The position numbers and the translations under genes were made by a program. Under the pieces are notes generated by a model. The model was not told where the DNA came from. It searched no databases and saw nothing but the letters and a program-made list of their open reading frames with translations. Positions 9,681 through 19,051 of a stretch of 64,000 bases of DNA are shown piece after piece. This stretch comes from Arcobacter cryaerophilus gv. crypticus. Lineage in GTDB: Bacteria > Campylobacterota > Campylobacteria > Campylobacterales > Arcobacteraceae. The stretch is taken from positions 1 through 64,000 of the forward strand of contig NZ_NXGI01000009.1 in the NCBI RefSeq assembly GCF_002993025.1. Reading direction: 5' to 3'. How positions within the stretch are numbered: the stretch's first letter is position 1; each line of letters begins with the position of its first letter.

Positions 9681-10196
9681 ATGCAAAAAAAGATTATCTA
9701 TCTTGATAGAGATGGAGTTATAAATGAAGATTTTGGATATGTTAGTAAAATTGAGAATTTTAAATTTGTAGATGGAGTTTTTGAAGCTTGTAAAAAGTTT
9801 TTAACTCTTGGATATGAGATTATTGTTGTTACAAATCAATCTGGAATTGGAAGAAATTACTATAGCGAAGATGAATTTTTAGAACTTACTAAATATATGA
9901 AAAATGAGTTTAAAAAACAAGATATTGATATTTTAAATGTCTATTATTGTCCACATAACCCAAATGAAGATTGCTCTTGCAGAAAACCAAAATCTGGAAT
10001 GATTTTACAATCTTTAAACGATTTTGAAGTAGACTTAAATAGTTCATGGCTAATTGGTGATAAAATGAGTGACATTGAGTGTGCAAAAAATGGTAATATA
10101 CCAAATAGAATTTTAATAAGTGAAAATATTGTAGATAGTAAAGATTTTTTGCTTGCAAAATCATTGCTAGATTCAGTAAAATATATAAAAAAGTAG
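9681..10196 (+). CDS. gmhB: D-glycero-D-manno-heptose-1,7-bisphosphate 7-phosphatase
   Basis: A HAD-superfamily phosphatase of 171 aa that removes the C7 phosphate from heptose 1,7-bisphosphate in ADP-heptose synthesis. Motif I is YLDRDGVINEDFGYV (about residues 7-21), motif II TNQSGIGR (about 52-59). The zinc loop CPHNPNEDCSCRKPKSG (from about 93) has the C-x-H and C-x-C ligands typical of GmhB. Motif III/IV is LIGDKMSDIECAKNG. It is the first gene of the plus-strand operon gmhB-hldD-hldE-gmhA, with a 6-nt gap to hldD. Confidence 0.96.
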   Translation: MQKKIIYLDRDGVINEDFGYVSKIENFKFVDGVFEACKKFLTLGYEIIVVTNQSGIGRNYYSEDEFLELTKYMKNEFKKQDIDILNVYYCPHNPNEDCSCRKPKSGMILQSLNDFEVDLNSSWLIGDKMSDIECAKNGNIPNRILISENIVDSKDFLLAKSLLDSVKYIKK

Positions 10197-10202
10197 GAAA
10201 AT

Positions 10203-11210
10203 ATGAAATATAACAATATAAATTTTAATAAAAAAACGATTTTAATAACTGGTGGTGCTGGATTTATAGGTTCAAATTTGGCTTTTTATTTTCAAAAAAA
10301 CTTTCCAGAATCAAAAGTAGTAGTTCTAGATTGTTTTAGAAGTGCAGAGACTTTTTCAAATGGAAATTTAAAAAGTTTTGGTCACTTTAAAAATCTTTTA
10401 GGCTTTAATGGAATAGTAATTAGTGGAGATATAAATGATAAAAAATTATTAAAATCTCTAGAAAATAATTACAAATTTGACTATATCTTTCATCAAGCAG
10501 CAATTTCTGATACAACGGCAATTGAGCAAGATATTATGATAAAAACCAATGTAAATGCTTATGAAGATTTGTTAAAAATTGCAATAAAACACAAAGCAAA
10601 TATGATTTATGCTTCAAGTGCTGCAACTTATGGAGATAGTGATAGATTTGAAGTTGGTTTTGAAAAACCAAATAATGTTTATGGATTTTCAAAAGTTATG
10701 ATGGATAATATTACTTACGAATATTTAAAAAAAGATTTACCAATATCTATTGTTGGGCTTAAATATTTTAATGTTTATGGTCCAAAAGAGTTTTTCAAAA
10801 ATAAAACAGCTTCAATGGTAGTACAATTTGGTCACCAAATTTTAAAAGGACTTACTCCAAAACTTTTTGAAGGAAGCGATAAAATTTTAAGAGATTTTAT
10901 CTATATTGAAGATATTATTCAAGCAAATATTAAAGCTTGCAAACCTAAAAAATCAGGTGTTTACAATGTAGGAACTGGAAATGCTAGAAGTTTTGAAGAT
11001 ATTGTAACTATTTTACAAAAAGAGCTTGAAATTGATAAGGGAAAAGAGTATATACCAAATCCTTATGTTGGTTCTTACCAATTTTTTACAGAAGCAAATA
11101 TTTTAACAACTAATAAGTTTTTAGATTATGAACCTAGATTTAGTTTAGAAGATGGAATAAAAGCTTATATTCCTGAAATTAAAAGATTGTTTACTGAAGA
11201 GCTAAAATGA
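10203..11210 (+). CDS. hldD: ADP-L-glycero-D-manno-heptose 6-epimerase
   Basis: An extended short-chain dehydrogenase of 335 aa that epimerises ADP-D-glycero- to ADP-L-glycero-D-manno-heptose, the donor for WaaC and WaaF. The NADP loop TGGAGFIGSNL lies at about residues 16-26. The catalytic Y-x3-K is in YGFSKVM, preceded by YASSAATYG. The family segment GLKYFNVYGP and IRDFIYIEDI-like region (LRDFIYIEDI) are present. It overlaps the hldE start by 4 nt, indicating translational coupling. Confidence 0.95.
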   Translation: MKYNNINFNKKTILITGGAGFIGSNLAFYFQKNFPESKVVVLDCFRSAETFSNGNLKSFGHFKNLLGFNGIVISGDINDKKLLKSLENNYKFDYIFHQAAISDTTAIEQDIMIKTNVNAYEDLLKIAIKHKANMIYASSAATYGDSDRFEVGFEKPNNVYGFSKVMMDNITYEYLKKDLPISIVGLKYFNVYGPKEFFKNKTASMVVQFGHQILKGLTPKLFEGSDKILRDFIYIEDIIQANIKACKPKKSGVYNVGTGNARSFEDIVTILQKELEIDKGKEYIPNPYVGSYQFFTEANILTTNKFLDYEPRFSLEDGIKAYIPEIKRLFTEELK

Positions 11211-12643
11211 TAAAATTAGATAAAAAACCAAATATTCTTGTAATTGGTGATCTAATGATTGATCACTATTTATGGGGAAGCTGTGACAGAATTTCTCCTG
11301 AAGCACCTGTTCAAGTAGTAAATGTAAAAAAAGAGAGTTCAGTTTTAGGTGGTGCTGGAAATGTTATTAACAATCTAGTAACACTTGGAAGTATAGTTGA
11401 TGTAATAAGTGTAATTGGAAATGACACTGTTGCAAATGAATTAAAAAATTTATTAGAAAGAATAGATGTTCCAACATCAAACTTAGTGGTTGAAAACAGC
11501 CGACAAACTTCTAAAAAAAGCCGTCTTATAGCATCTCAACAACAAGTTCTAAGATATGATATGGAAAGTATTGATGATATAGATGAAAATAGTCACAAAC
11601 AAATTATTCAAACTTTAGAGAAAAATATAAATAAATATAGTTCAATAATTTTATCAGATTATGGAAAAGGTGTTTTAACTACAAGTTTAACAAAAGAGAT
11701 TATAAAAATTGCAAATAAGCATAGTGTAAAAATTTTGGTTGACCCAAAAGGAAAAGATTATAGTAAATATAAAGGTTCATATACTCTAACTCCAAACAAA
11801 AAAGAGGCTATGGAAGCTACAAATATTGATATAAAAGATGAAAATTCTTTAATCGAAGCTTTAAAAAGTTTAAAAAATCAATGTGCTTTAGAAGTTTCTC
11901 TAATAACTTTAAGCGAACAAGGTATTGCAATTTTTGATGATAATTTAACTATTAAACCAACAGTTGCAAGAGAAGTTTATGATGTAACAGGTGCTGGAGA
12001 TACAGTAATTGCTTCAATTGCTTTTGCTTTAGGAAATGATTTAGATATAAAAGATGCTATATATTTTGCAAATTTAGCAGCTGGAGTTGTTGTAGGAAAA
12101 ATTGGAAGTGCAACAGCAACACTTGATGAAATTTATGAATATGAATACAGTTTACACAAATCAAACTCTACTTCACATATAAAAACTTTTGATGAGATTA
12201 AAACTTTATCTTCAAAACTACATAATCAAGGTAAAAAAATAGTATTTACAAATGGTTGTTTTGATATTTTACATGTGGGTCATGTAAAATACTTAGAAGT
12301 TGCAAAAAGTTATGGAGATGTTTTAATTTTAGGGTTAAATGCAGATAGTAGTGTAAGAAAATTAAAAGGTGAGTCTAGACCAATAAACACTCAAGATGAT
12401 AGAGCTTATATTTTAGCTTCTTTAGAGAGTGTTGATTATGTAGTTATTTTTGAAGAAGAGACACCTTATGAATTAATAAAATTAATCAAACCACATGTTT
12501 TAGTAAAAGGTGGAGATTATGAAGGTAAAGAAGTTGTTGGGCAAGATATAGCAGATGAGTTAAAGCTTGTTCAATTTGTAGATGGGAAAAGTACAACAAA
12601 TACAATAAAAAGGATACAAAACGATGCAAAATGCAATAATTAA
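11207..12643 (+). CDS. hldE: Bifunctional heptose-7-phosphate kinase / heptose-1-phosphate adenylyltransferase
   Basis: A 478-aa fusion of two enzymes of ADP-heptose synthesis. Residues 1-320 form a PfkB-type sugar kinase with the anion-hole motif [11 protein letters not shown] (about 262-272). Residues from about 345 form a nucleotidyltransferase with [17 protein letters not shown], including the HxGH motif. It phosphorylates heptose 7-phosphate at C1 and later adds AMP. The length is normal for HldE. It overlaps hldD by 4 nt and gmhA by 20 nt. Confidence 0.97.
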   Translation: MIKLDKKPNILVIGDLMIDHYLWGSCDRISPEAPVQVVNVKKESSVLGGAGNVINNLVTLGSIVDVISVIGNDTVANELKNLLERIDVPTSNLVVENSRQTSKKSRLIASQQQVLRYDMESIDDIDENSHKQIIQTLEKNINKYSSIILSDYGKGVLTTSLTKEIIKIANKHSVKILVDPKGKDYSKYKGSYTLTPNKKEAMEATNIDIKDENSLIEALKSLKNQCALEVSLITLSEQGIAIFDDNLTIKPTVAREVYDVTGAGDTVIASIAFALGNDLDIKDAIYFANLAAGVVVGKIGSATATLDEIYEYEYSLHKSNSTSHIKTFDEIKTLSSKLHNQGKKIVFTNGCFDILHVGHVKYLEVAKSYGDVLILGLNADSSVRKLKGESRPINTQDDRAYILASLESVDYVVIFEEETPYELIKLIKPHVLVKGGDYEGKEVVGQDIADELKLVQFVDGKSTTNTIKRIQNDAKCNN

Positions 12644-13190
12644 AGAGTTTTTAGCACATCAAGAGACAATTGCTAAAGTAATAGAAACTATGCAAGAACC
12701 ACTTTTAGAAGCTTCAAAACTTGCAGTTGAAACTTTAAGAGCTGGAAATAAAATTTTACTTTGTGGAAATGGTGGAAGTGCAGCTGATGCACAGCATATT
12801 GCTGCAGAACTTACAGGAAGATATAAAACTGAAAGACGTGGACTTCCTGGAATTGCACTTACAACTGATACAAGCGCATTAACAGCTATTGGAAATGATT
12901 ATGGTTATGATAGAGTTTTTGATAGACAAGTTGAAGCTTTGGCACAAAAAGGTGATTTATTAATAGGAATTTCAACTTCTGGAAACTCTTCTAATGTAAT
13001 AAATGCTTTAAAAGTGGCAAGAGAAATAGGATGTAAAACTTTAGGATTAACAGGGCGTGATGGTGGAGCTATGAATGAACTTTGCGATGTAAACTTAGTT
13101 GTTCCATCAAATGATACTCCTAGAATTCAAGAAATGCATATTTTATTTGCACATACAATTTGTCAGATAATTGATAATGAATTAAGCTAA
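12624..13190 (+). CDS. gmhA: Sedoheptulose-7-phosphate isomerase
   Basis: GmhA converts sedoheptulose 7-phosphate to D-glycero-D-manno-heptose 7-phosphate, the first committed step of heptose synthesis. The 188-aa SIS-domain protein has [19 protein letters not shown] (about residues 49-67), the STSGNS phosphate loop, and the C-terminal [16 protein letters not shown] segment with the metal-binding Glu/His. The start inside the hldE end is supported by AAAAGGA upstream. It ends 9 bp past the waaF stop, so the two genes converge and overlap. Confidence 0.97.
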   Translation: MQNAIIKEFLAHQETIAKVIETMQEPLLEASKLAVETLRAGNKILLCGNGGSAADAQHIAAELTGRYKTERRGLPGIALTTDTSALTAIGNDYGYDRVFDRQVEALAQKGDLLIGISTSGNSSNVINALKVAREIGCKTLGLTGRDGGAMNELCDVNLVVPSNDTPRIQEMHILFAHTICQIIDNELS

Positions 13191-14126
13191 TTTTGTAATT
13201 GCTTTTAAAACATCATCTGCTGTGACTTTTTTCATACAGTTGTGATGTTTTAGAGGACACTCTCTTTTCATACATGGTGCACAATCTAAGTTCTTTGTCA
13301 CTATTAATCCATTTTTATCATTTCTCCATTGATTTGTCTCTGTAAACTTTGTAGGTCCAAAAATTGATACAGTTTTTACTTTATAAGCAGCAGCAATGTG
13401 CATAGGTCCACTATCATTTGTAATAAACAAATCTAATCCTGCAATTTTTTCTATAAGCTCTGGAATTGTTGTTAGTCCAGATAAATTTTGATAATTTGAT
13501 ATACCATTTTTTATTAATATATCTTCAATATCTTTTGCAATATCAGTTTCAGCTGGTCCGCCAAAAATTACAATATTGTATTTTGAAGCTAAGCTTATTG
13601 CAACTTTTGCAAACTCTTGTGGGTACCATCTTTTTGCACTTCCATAAGTTGCACCTGGATTTATTCCTAAAGTTGGTTTTGCATATGAAAATGGTTTAAA
13701 ATATAGTTTTAAATCCCCTACTTCGTTTTTTAATTTTAAAATTTTGTTTACAAAATCATTATAACGAATAGCTAGATGAATCTCTTGTTTTGTAAGTCTT
13801 TTGTAATTGAATTTATTTTTTGATTTTATAAAAAACATCATGAATTTTGAAGAGAAACTTCTTCTAAAAGAGATTGCTAAATCAATTTTTCCAATAGATT
13901 TTGCAAGATTTATTAAATTTTTATATCTATTGCCATCTTTTTTTGTATCATCAACTATAATTTTTTCAATATTTGGATAGTTGCTAAAAGCTTGTGTAGA
14001 TACATATGAACCTAGAAGTGTGATTTTAGCATCTGGATATGTTTTTATTATATTTTGTATAGCTGGTGTTGCCATAATTGCATCACCTAGCCATGAAGGA
14101 ATTTCTATAAATATTTTTTTAACCAT
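13182..14126 (-). CDS. waaF: ADP-heptose:LPS heptosyltransferase II (GT9)
   Basis: A 314-aa GT9 enzyme predicted to add the second heptose to the LPS inner core on the cytoplasmic face. The start [20 protein letters not shown] carries the family's conserved Asp (acceptor activation). The C-terminal donor site reads [22 protein letters not shown], and a cysteine-rich tail [20 protein letters not shown] is typical of WaaF. Its position next to gmhA/hldE/hldD/gmhB matches Campylobacter LOS loci. It overlaps the next upstream gene by 8 nt. Confidence 0.93.
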   Translation of the reverse strand: MVKKIFIEIPSWLGDAIMATPAIQNIIKTYPDAKITLLGSYVSTQAFSNYPNIEKIIVDDTKKDGNRYKNLINLAKSIGKIDLAISFRRSFSSKFMMFFIKSKNKFNYKRLTKQEIHLAIRYNDFVNKILKLKNEVGDLKLYFKPFSYAKPTLGINPGATYGSAKRWYPQEFAKVAISLASKYNIVIFGGPAETDIAKDIEDILIKNGISNYQNLSGLTTIPELIEKIAGLDLFITNDSGPMHIAAAYKVKTVSIFGPTKFTETNQWRNDKNGLIVTKNLDCAPCMKRECPLKHHNCMKKVTADDVLKAITKLA

Positions 14127-15189
14127 TTTTTAACATTTCCTTAAAAGCATAAAATTGTGGGTATTTTACAATTTTTCCATCTCTATTATCAACCAAACCA
14201 TATCCAGGAGCAAGTAGCTGATGCCAGAAAACTTTTTTTATTTTTTTTGAATCACGTGCAATTTTAAAATAATCCAACATATATTTTGTATAATCTTCAC
14301 AACTAACACACTCTTTTTCACTCGTAGGTGCGTATGGAGCTGTATTTGAGATTGGCCAATTAACTTCTGTAATATAAATATCATCACTTGAAGTTTTTGG
14401 ACTTAGTTTTACAAGTGAAAAAAGCATATCTATTTTATTTCTTAAGTCAAATATTCCATATTGACTATTTTGTGGAGCACCTCTTCTATCTACATAAAGC
14501 AAAGCCGAAGTTATATCATATTTTATTTTTTTGAAATTAAACATAGCTCTTGCATTATAATAGTACTCAAAATCTATCACAGATGGTCCTAAAAGCTTAA
14601 TATTTTGGTATTTTTCTTCTTTTATTTTGGAAGCTACCATATAAAAATTCATAAATTCTAAAGTACTAAAGAAACCCCATTTTAATCTATTTATTGTAGT
14701 TCCTATTTGAAACTCATTTGATATATCTTTAAATTTTTCAAAAATTAAACTAATATTTTTTTCTAAAAGTTCCCTATTTTCAATATTTAATCTATCTTGA
14801 ATCACATTTATTAAAATATTTTTTCTATTATTTTGATTAAAACTATTTGCAAACTCAAAATATAAATCAATATTTTTTATATCACAAAGTGGAACTCGTA
14901 TAATAAGATTTCTAACACCCAACTCTTCAACTAACTCTTGCTGAATATTATTGCCATTTTCTTTATCAAGATTTACTCCAAGACCTATAAAATCTATATT
15001 TGAAGTTTTAACTCTTCCTTTAAAAAATTTCATAAAAATTATTGAAATAGGAAGAATAAAAATAGAAGTAAAAAGTAGTTTTAAATTGTCTTTAAATTCT
15101 TTTTTTCTCATAGCTTTTTTAAAAGCCCTATCTTTTATAACTTGCGGTTGATCTGAATAATTGTCCCAAATAAAATGTTTATTTGACAT
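14119..15189 (-). CDS. Membrane-anchored glycosidase-like (TIM-barrel type) protein
   Basis: A 356-aa protein with a basic N-terminus, one transmembrane helix (about residues 36-54) and a large domain beginning FIGLGVNLDKENGNNIQQEL. Alternating strand/helix segments ending in DIYITEVNWPISNTAPYAPT (Glu in a strand-end position) and KVFWHQLLAPGYGLVD resemble clan-A glycoside hydrolases, where the strand-7 Glu is the nucleophile. I recognise the fold pattern but not a family. It sits in an overlapping minus-strand run with waaF and another GT9 gene, so it may act on LPS sugars in the periplasm. Confidence 0.55.
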   Translation of the reverse strand: MSNKHFIWDNYSDQPQVIKDRAFKKAMRKKEFKDNLKLLFTSIFILPISIIFMKFFKGRVKTSNIDFIGLGVNLDKENGNNIQQELVEELGVRNLIIRVPLCDIKNIDLYFEFANSFNQNNRKNILINVIQDRLNIENRELLEKNISLIFEKFKDISNEFQIGTTINRLKWGFFSTLEFMNFYMVASKIKEEKYQNIKLLGPSVIDFEYYYNARAMFNFKKIKYDITSALLYVDRRGAPQNSQYGIFDLRNKIDMLFSLVKLSPKTSSDDIYITEVNWPISNTAPYAPTSEKECVSCEDYTKYMLDYFKIARDSKKIKKVFWHQLLAPGYGLVDNRDGKIVKYPQFYAFKEMLKNG

Positions 15190-16102
15190 CCAAAATCTCT
15201 TTTAATCTATTCTCAATTTCCAAATATTGTTCTTTTGTATAATTTTTGTTTATCATAAAGTTATTTTGATTTTTTTCATCACTTACTGTTGCCCATCTTT
15301 TACTACTTGCAAATAGGCTATCTCCAAAAAAAGACAAAGTCATAGTATTTGTTGCACCTGCAAGATGCATAGGTCCTGTTGAAGTGCTTATAAATATTTT
15401 ACTTTTTGCTATATATTTTGCAAAATCCATCAAAGTAACTTTTGACTCATAAATATATGCTTCAAAATCTAAATGAGCCTCAATATAATCTTTTGATTTC
15501 TCATCATCTGGACCAAAAGAAAAAACTATATCATACTCACTATTTTTAATACTTCGTGCCAAATTTATATAATCATCAATTCTTAAATTTCCATCACTAC
15601 TACCACCAAATCCAGTGTGAAAAATAACTCTTTTCTCTTTTTTTTCTTTAATATTTAAAAGTGGTTTTATAAAATCAAGCTTAATTTCTGGAAAAATTGC
15701 CTTTGCTAAATCAAGATTATATTGCCACTCTGTTTTTATAGCTTTACTTCTTCTTTGTCTTATTCGTTTGTTAAAGAAAAATTGTGCTAGTTTTGTTGCT
15801 GGTGCAACCCTTTTTTTAATTCCACTTTTATAAAGTATTTTTCCTAATTGAGTATCTATATATGCACTAATACTTGCATCAAAATTTTTAGATTTTATCT
15901 CTTCCAAAGTTCTAGGAAAATCCTTTTTATTATATAAAATAACATCATCTATAAACTCAATATCTTTTGCAAATTTATAATTTATTTTTGAAACCAAAGC
16001 TGTAATTTTTGTATCAGGGTACTGCTCTTTTATAGCTTTAAAAAGTGGTAAGGTAACTACAAAATCCCCTATTTTATCATGTCTTGTTATAAGTAAATTC
16101 AT
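15179..16102 (-). CDS. GT9 heptosyltransferase-family protein
   Basis: A 307-aa GT9 protein: N-terminal LITRHDKIGDFVVTLPLF with the conserved Asp, and donor-site motif STSTGPMHLAGATNTMTLSFFG. It lacks the Cys-rich tail of WaaF. It likely transfers heptose or another sugar to the LPS core, but the acceptor cannot be told from sequence. Its stop overlaps the start of the glycosidase-like gene by 11 nt, and the PIN-domain gene ends just one base upstream of its start. Confidence 0.85.
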   Translation of the reverse strand: MNLLITRHDKIGDFVVTLPLFKAIKEQYPDTKITALVSKINYKFAKDIEFIDDVILYNKKDFPRTLEEIKSKNFDASISAYIDTQLGKILYKSGIKKRVAPATKLAQFFFNKRIRQRRSKAIKTEWQYNLDLAKAIFPEIKLDFIKPLLNIKEKKEKRVIFHTGFGGSSDGNLRIDDYINLARSIKNSEYDIVFSFGPDDEKSKDYIEAHLDFEAYIYESKVTLMDFAKYIAKSKIFISTSTGPMHLAGATNTMTLSFFGDSLFASSKRWATVSDEKNQNNFMINKNYTKEQYLEIENRLKEILDVK

Positions 16103-16486
16103 CTATTTTCCAAATATATTTAAAATATCTATTTTTATATTTTTAAAATCTTTTTCATTTCTAGTTACCAAAATTAAATTATTTATTTGAGCAGTTGAAG
16201 CAATTATATTATCAACTAATTTTATTTTTTTATATTCTCTATTCTTTAATGATTGTAAAATAATCTTCTCATTTGTATCAATAATTTCAAAGCTATTAAG
16301 CATTTTTAAAACATATTTTTCATCTTCATCGCTAAAATCAAAAGATAATACTTCTAAAACAGTCAATCTTGAAATACAAGATTCTTCAAAATAGTTCTCT
16401 AAAAAATCCATAGCCATTTTTTCGCCATTTAAATGATAAATTATGATATTTGAATCTATTAAATATTTTTTAGATTTTTCTATCAC
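16103..16486 (-). CDS. PIN-domain toxin (VapC-like RNase)
   Basis: A 127-aa PIN protein. The first acidic residue is in YLIDSNIIIYHLNG (Asp-11), the central Glu in TVLEVLSF, and the later acidic positions in KLVDNIIASTAQINNLILVTRNEKDF, which together make the Mg-dependent RNase site. VapC-type toxins cleave tRNA or rRNA. It overlaps the small upstream gene by 17 nt in the order expected for antitoxin then toxin. It lies inside the LPS operon with no visible gap, so it shares its transcript with glycosyltransferases. Confidence 0.85.
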   Translation of the reverse strand: MIEKSKKYLIDSNIIIYHLNGEKMAMDFLENYFEESCISRLTVLEVLSFDFSDEDEKYVLKMLNSFEIIDTNEKIILQSLKNREYKKIKLVDNIIASTAQINNLILVTRNEKDFKNIKIDILNIFGK

Positions 16487-16697
16487 TTCTTATCTCTCTT
16501 TGCCATTTTAATGGGTCTATTTTTTTATCTTTTAATATTCCAGCTGTTCTAGAAAAAACTTCTAAGATTTTTGTTTTTTTTATTTTATTCTCATTAAATA
16601 AAGGTAAAATCAAAATCTCTACTTGTCTGTTTACATACTCTTTTGGAATTTTTAAAGTAAAATTTGTATTAGTTGGGGTAACAATTTCTCTAATCAT
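16470..16697 (-). CDS. Putative antitoxin partner of the PIN toxin
   Basis: A 75-aa protein starting MIREIVTPTNTNFTLKIPKEYV, a beta-rich N-terminus like the AbrB/MazE-type antitoxins (TLxIPxxYVxxxVEI pattern), followed by a basic C-terminal tail suited to toxin binding. It directly precedes and overlaps the PIN gene. The antitoxin role is inferred from this order and size; the DNA-binding fold is a guess from pattern. Confidence 0.7.
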   Translation of the reverse strand: MIREIVTPTNTNFTLKIPKEYVNRQVEILILPLFNENKIKKTKILEVFSRTAGILKDKKIDPLKWQREIRSDRKI

Positions 16698-16709
16698 TTC
16701 ATACTCCTT

Positions 16710-17477
16710 TTATTTTTTATCATTATATCTATTTTTAAGTTCTAAATTCTTCTCATAAAGCTTTATATATTTATAAAAATTTGTAACCATATGAGAAAAG
16801 GCAATTACAAGTCCCACATAACCATCTCTAAATCCCTGTTTTAAAATATATGTTCTAAAAAATGAATATATACTATTTGAAAAAGCTTTTACTGGACTTG
16901 AAGATTTTTTACCAACATTATTTGTAGCAAAAAGAGTAGAGTATCTATCTGCTTTTATTATAAATTCTGAAATTGTATGATAGCTATAGTGTTCAACATT
17001 TCCTTTTAACTCTTCTATGTTTAAGCCATCTGTTATAATATCTTCATGAACATCATTTGAGTTATAAGAGGTTATATTTTTGTTGTACAATCTTTTGATT
17101 TTTTGATTATTCCATCCGCAATGTTTTACTTGAATATCTTTGTAGAAAGCTTTAAAATTAAGTTTATAAACGGTTTTTTCATCAAGTTTTTTATTTTTCA
17201 ACTCTTTTAAAAGCTCACTATCAACTACTTCATCACTATCAATTATCAAAATCCAATCATTTATAGCAAAAGAAGTTGCATGATTTTTAGTCCAGCCGAA
17301 ACCTTTAAACTCACCTTGTATTAAATTTACATTTGAAAAACCTTTTACAATACTTATAGTTCCATCTGTTGAGCCATTGTCATAAACAACGACATCATCA
17401 AAATCTACTAAACTTTTTAAGCTATTTTCTATAGTTTTTTCATTGTTTTTTGCTAATACAACTACACTAATATTCAT
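16710..17477 (-). CDS. Glycosyltransferase family 2, WaaE/KdtX-like
   Basis: A 255-aa GT2 protein beginning SVVVLAKNNEKTIENSL, with DNGSTDGT, the DxD-type SDEVVD motif in ILIIDSDEVVD, and GFGWTKNHA, a segment typical of the WaaE/KdtX subgroup that adds a glucose to inner-core heptose. The C-terminal part has one hydrophobic stretch (KAFSNSIYSFFRTYI) likely to rest on the membrane. It overlaps the upstream deacetylase gene by 4 nt (ATGA) and precedes the toxin-antitoxin pair. Confidence 0.82.
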   Translation of the reverse strand: MNISVVVLAKNNEKTIENSLKSLVDFDDVVVYDNGSTDGTISIVKGFSNVNLIQGEFKGFGWTKNHATSFAINDWILIIDSDEVVDSELLKELKNKKLDEKTVYKLNFKAFYKDIQVKHCGWNNQKIKRLYNKNITSYNSNDVHEDIITDGLNIEELKGNVEHYSYHTISEFIIKADRYSTLFATNNVGKKSSSPVKAFSNSIYSFFRTYILKQGFRDGYVGLVIAFSHMVTNFYKYIKLYEKNLELKNRYNDKK

Positions 17478-18199
17478 TTTTGACCCAATCTTTTTACTAA
17501 ACCTTTAAATTTATATTTTAATAGTTTTGTAGTTTTAAATATTTCATAAGGAGTTTTTAAATCATCTCCATCAACTCTATAAATCGCTCCATTAATTCCG
17601 CTAAAATCTTTATGTATTGCATTTCCAATTCTGAAATTGTATTTATAGTATTTTTTTGCTTCTTTTAAAATGTTTTGATTGTATTTTCCAAAAGGGAATA
17701 CAAAACTCTCTATTTTTGTATTTAATTTATCTTCTAAAATCTCTTTTGAAACTCTTAACTCTAAATCTAAATCAACATTTCCTTCTAGCAAATTTATATG
17801 AGAATGTGAATGTGAACCAAAAACAACTAAACCACTTTCTTGCATCTTTTTTAACTCTTTATATGTGCAAAATGTAGCTTTTTGATAATTTTGAAACAAA
17901 TCATTGTGTTCAAAATTCATTCTACTTTCTGCTAACTCATCTGTGTCATCTAAAATATATTTTGAAGGAATTGCCAAAAGTGCTTTTAGATTATACTTTT
18001 TCAAAAGTGGAAAAATTAAAAAATAAAAATCAGCATAAGCATCATCAAAAGTTAAACAAACACTTTTTTCAGTTATTTTTTCACCTGGAAAAATAGTTTT
18101 GAAATTGTTTTTTATATGTTTTAGATGCTCTTCAAAAATTGCTAAATCATTTGAACATCTATCACTATTCACATGATGATACATAATACTAATCAACAA
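17474..18199 (-). CDS. NodB-type polysaccharide deacetylase
   Basis: A 241-aa carbohydrate esterase family 4 protein. It has MYHHVN at the start, the metal and catalytic Asp pair in LTFDDAYADF (about 49-58), and the zinc His pair in FGSHSHSHINL. The usual C-terminal partner motif is weaker. No signal peptide is visible, so it may deacetylate a lipid-linked or nucleotide-linked sugar on the cytoplasmic side. It is coupled to the GT2 gene downstream and the kinase-fold gene upstream (11-nt overlap), which suggests a shared core-modification step. Confidence 0.82.
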   Translation of the reverse strand: MLISIMYHHVNSDRCSNDLAIFEEHLKHIKNNFKTIFPGEKITEKSVCLTFDDAYADFYFLIFPLLKKYNLKALLAIPSKYILDDTDELAESRMNFEHNDLFQNYQKATFCTYKELKKMQESGLVVFGSHSHSHINLLEGNVDLDLELRVSKEILEDKLNTKIESFVFPFGKYNQNILKEAKKYYKYNFRIGNAIHKDFSGINGAIYRVDGDDLKTPYEIFKTTKLLKYKFKGLVKRLGQK

Positions 18200-18938
18200 C
18201 TTTTTTTCCTTTTAATCTTTTTTTGAAATTTATTTTTGCTTTATGATTATGGGAAAAAGCTAAAGCTTTAGAAACTAGCTCTTTTTCATCTTTTTGTAAA
18301 AGTCTTGCATACTCTTTTATAACAACTTCCAAATCCTCATCTTTTGCCCAAAGTTTAGAGAAGTTTTTAAGTCTATCATTTAGCTCTAAATCAAAAAATT
18401 TCATTCTATTTATATCTACAATTTGAAAAATAAAATTATCATTCTCTTTTTTTATTAATATATTTCCAGGACTATAATCAAAGTGAAAAATCCCAGCTTG
18501 GTGTAAATCAAATGTAAATTTTGCAAAAGCTTTCAAAATCTCATTTTTATTTGGAAAATTTATATCTAAAAGTGGCTCTCTAATAGTAAAATCATATTCA
18601 AATTTTTCACTTACAAAATAGCTCTCATTTAACAAACCCATTTTGTAAAACTCTATATATCCTATAGGTTTTGGTGTAAACTCTTTAATTTTTAGAGCAT
18701 ACTCATAAGATTTTTGTGCTTTTGATTTTTTGAAAAATGTATATACAATTTTATTTATAAAATGTGGTATTTTAAAATATTTCACAACTAGCTTTTTATT
18801 TTCATGCTCTATAACTTTTAGTTCATTTCTAGCTTTGTGTATGGTATTTGAATTTTCTTTGAAAAATTGTTTTATATTGCATAAAAAAGATTCAAATTTT
18901 TTGAATTCTTCATTTAAAATAAATTTATAGTTTGACAA
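18189..18938 (-). CDS. Kinase-fold LPS core/Kdo kinase-like protein
   Basis: A 249-aa protein of the WaaP/KdkA/InaA-like kinase group. An N-terminal lysine-rich ELKVIEHENKKLVVKYFK segment would hold the ATP-binding Lys. The catalytic loop is FHFDYSPGNILI (H-x-D-x4-N) and the metal-binding Asp is in IVDINRM. Such enzymes phosphorylate heptose or Kdo in the LPS inner core. It is the first gene of the minus-strand run that continues to waaF, with its promoter in the 113-bp gap shared with the divergent GT4 gene. Confidence 0.78.
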   Translation of the reverse strand: MSNYKFILNEEFKKFESFLCNIKQFFKENSNTIHKARNELKVIEHENKKLVVKYFKIPHFINKIVYTFFKKSKAQKSYEYALKIKEFTPKPIGYIEFYKMGLLNESYFVSEKFEYDFTIREPLLDINFPNKNEILKAFAKFTFDLHQAGIFHFDYSPGNILIKKENDNFIFQIVDINRMKFFDLELNDRLKNFSKLWAKDEDLEVVIKEYARLLQKDEKELVSKALAFSHNHKAKINFKKRLKGKKVVD

Positions 18939-19051
18939 TTTTTACCTTTTTCTTTTTTGATAGTTAAGATTTTAGCCAAAAAAGCATTTAATTTGGATTT
19001 AACTACTAAAAAAGTAGAATATGTCCTTAAAATTAATAAACAAAGAGTTCT

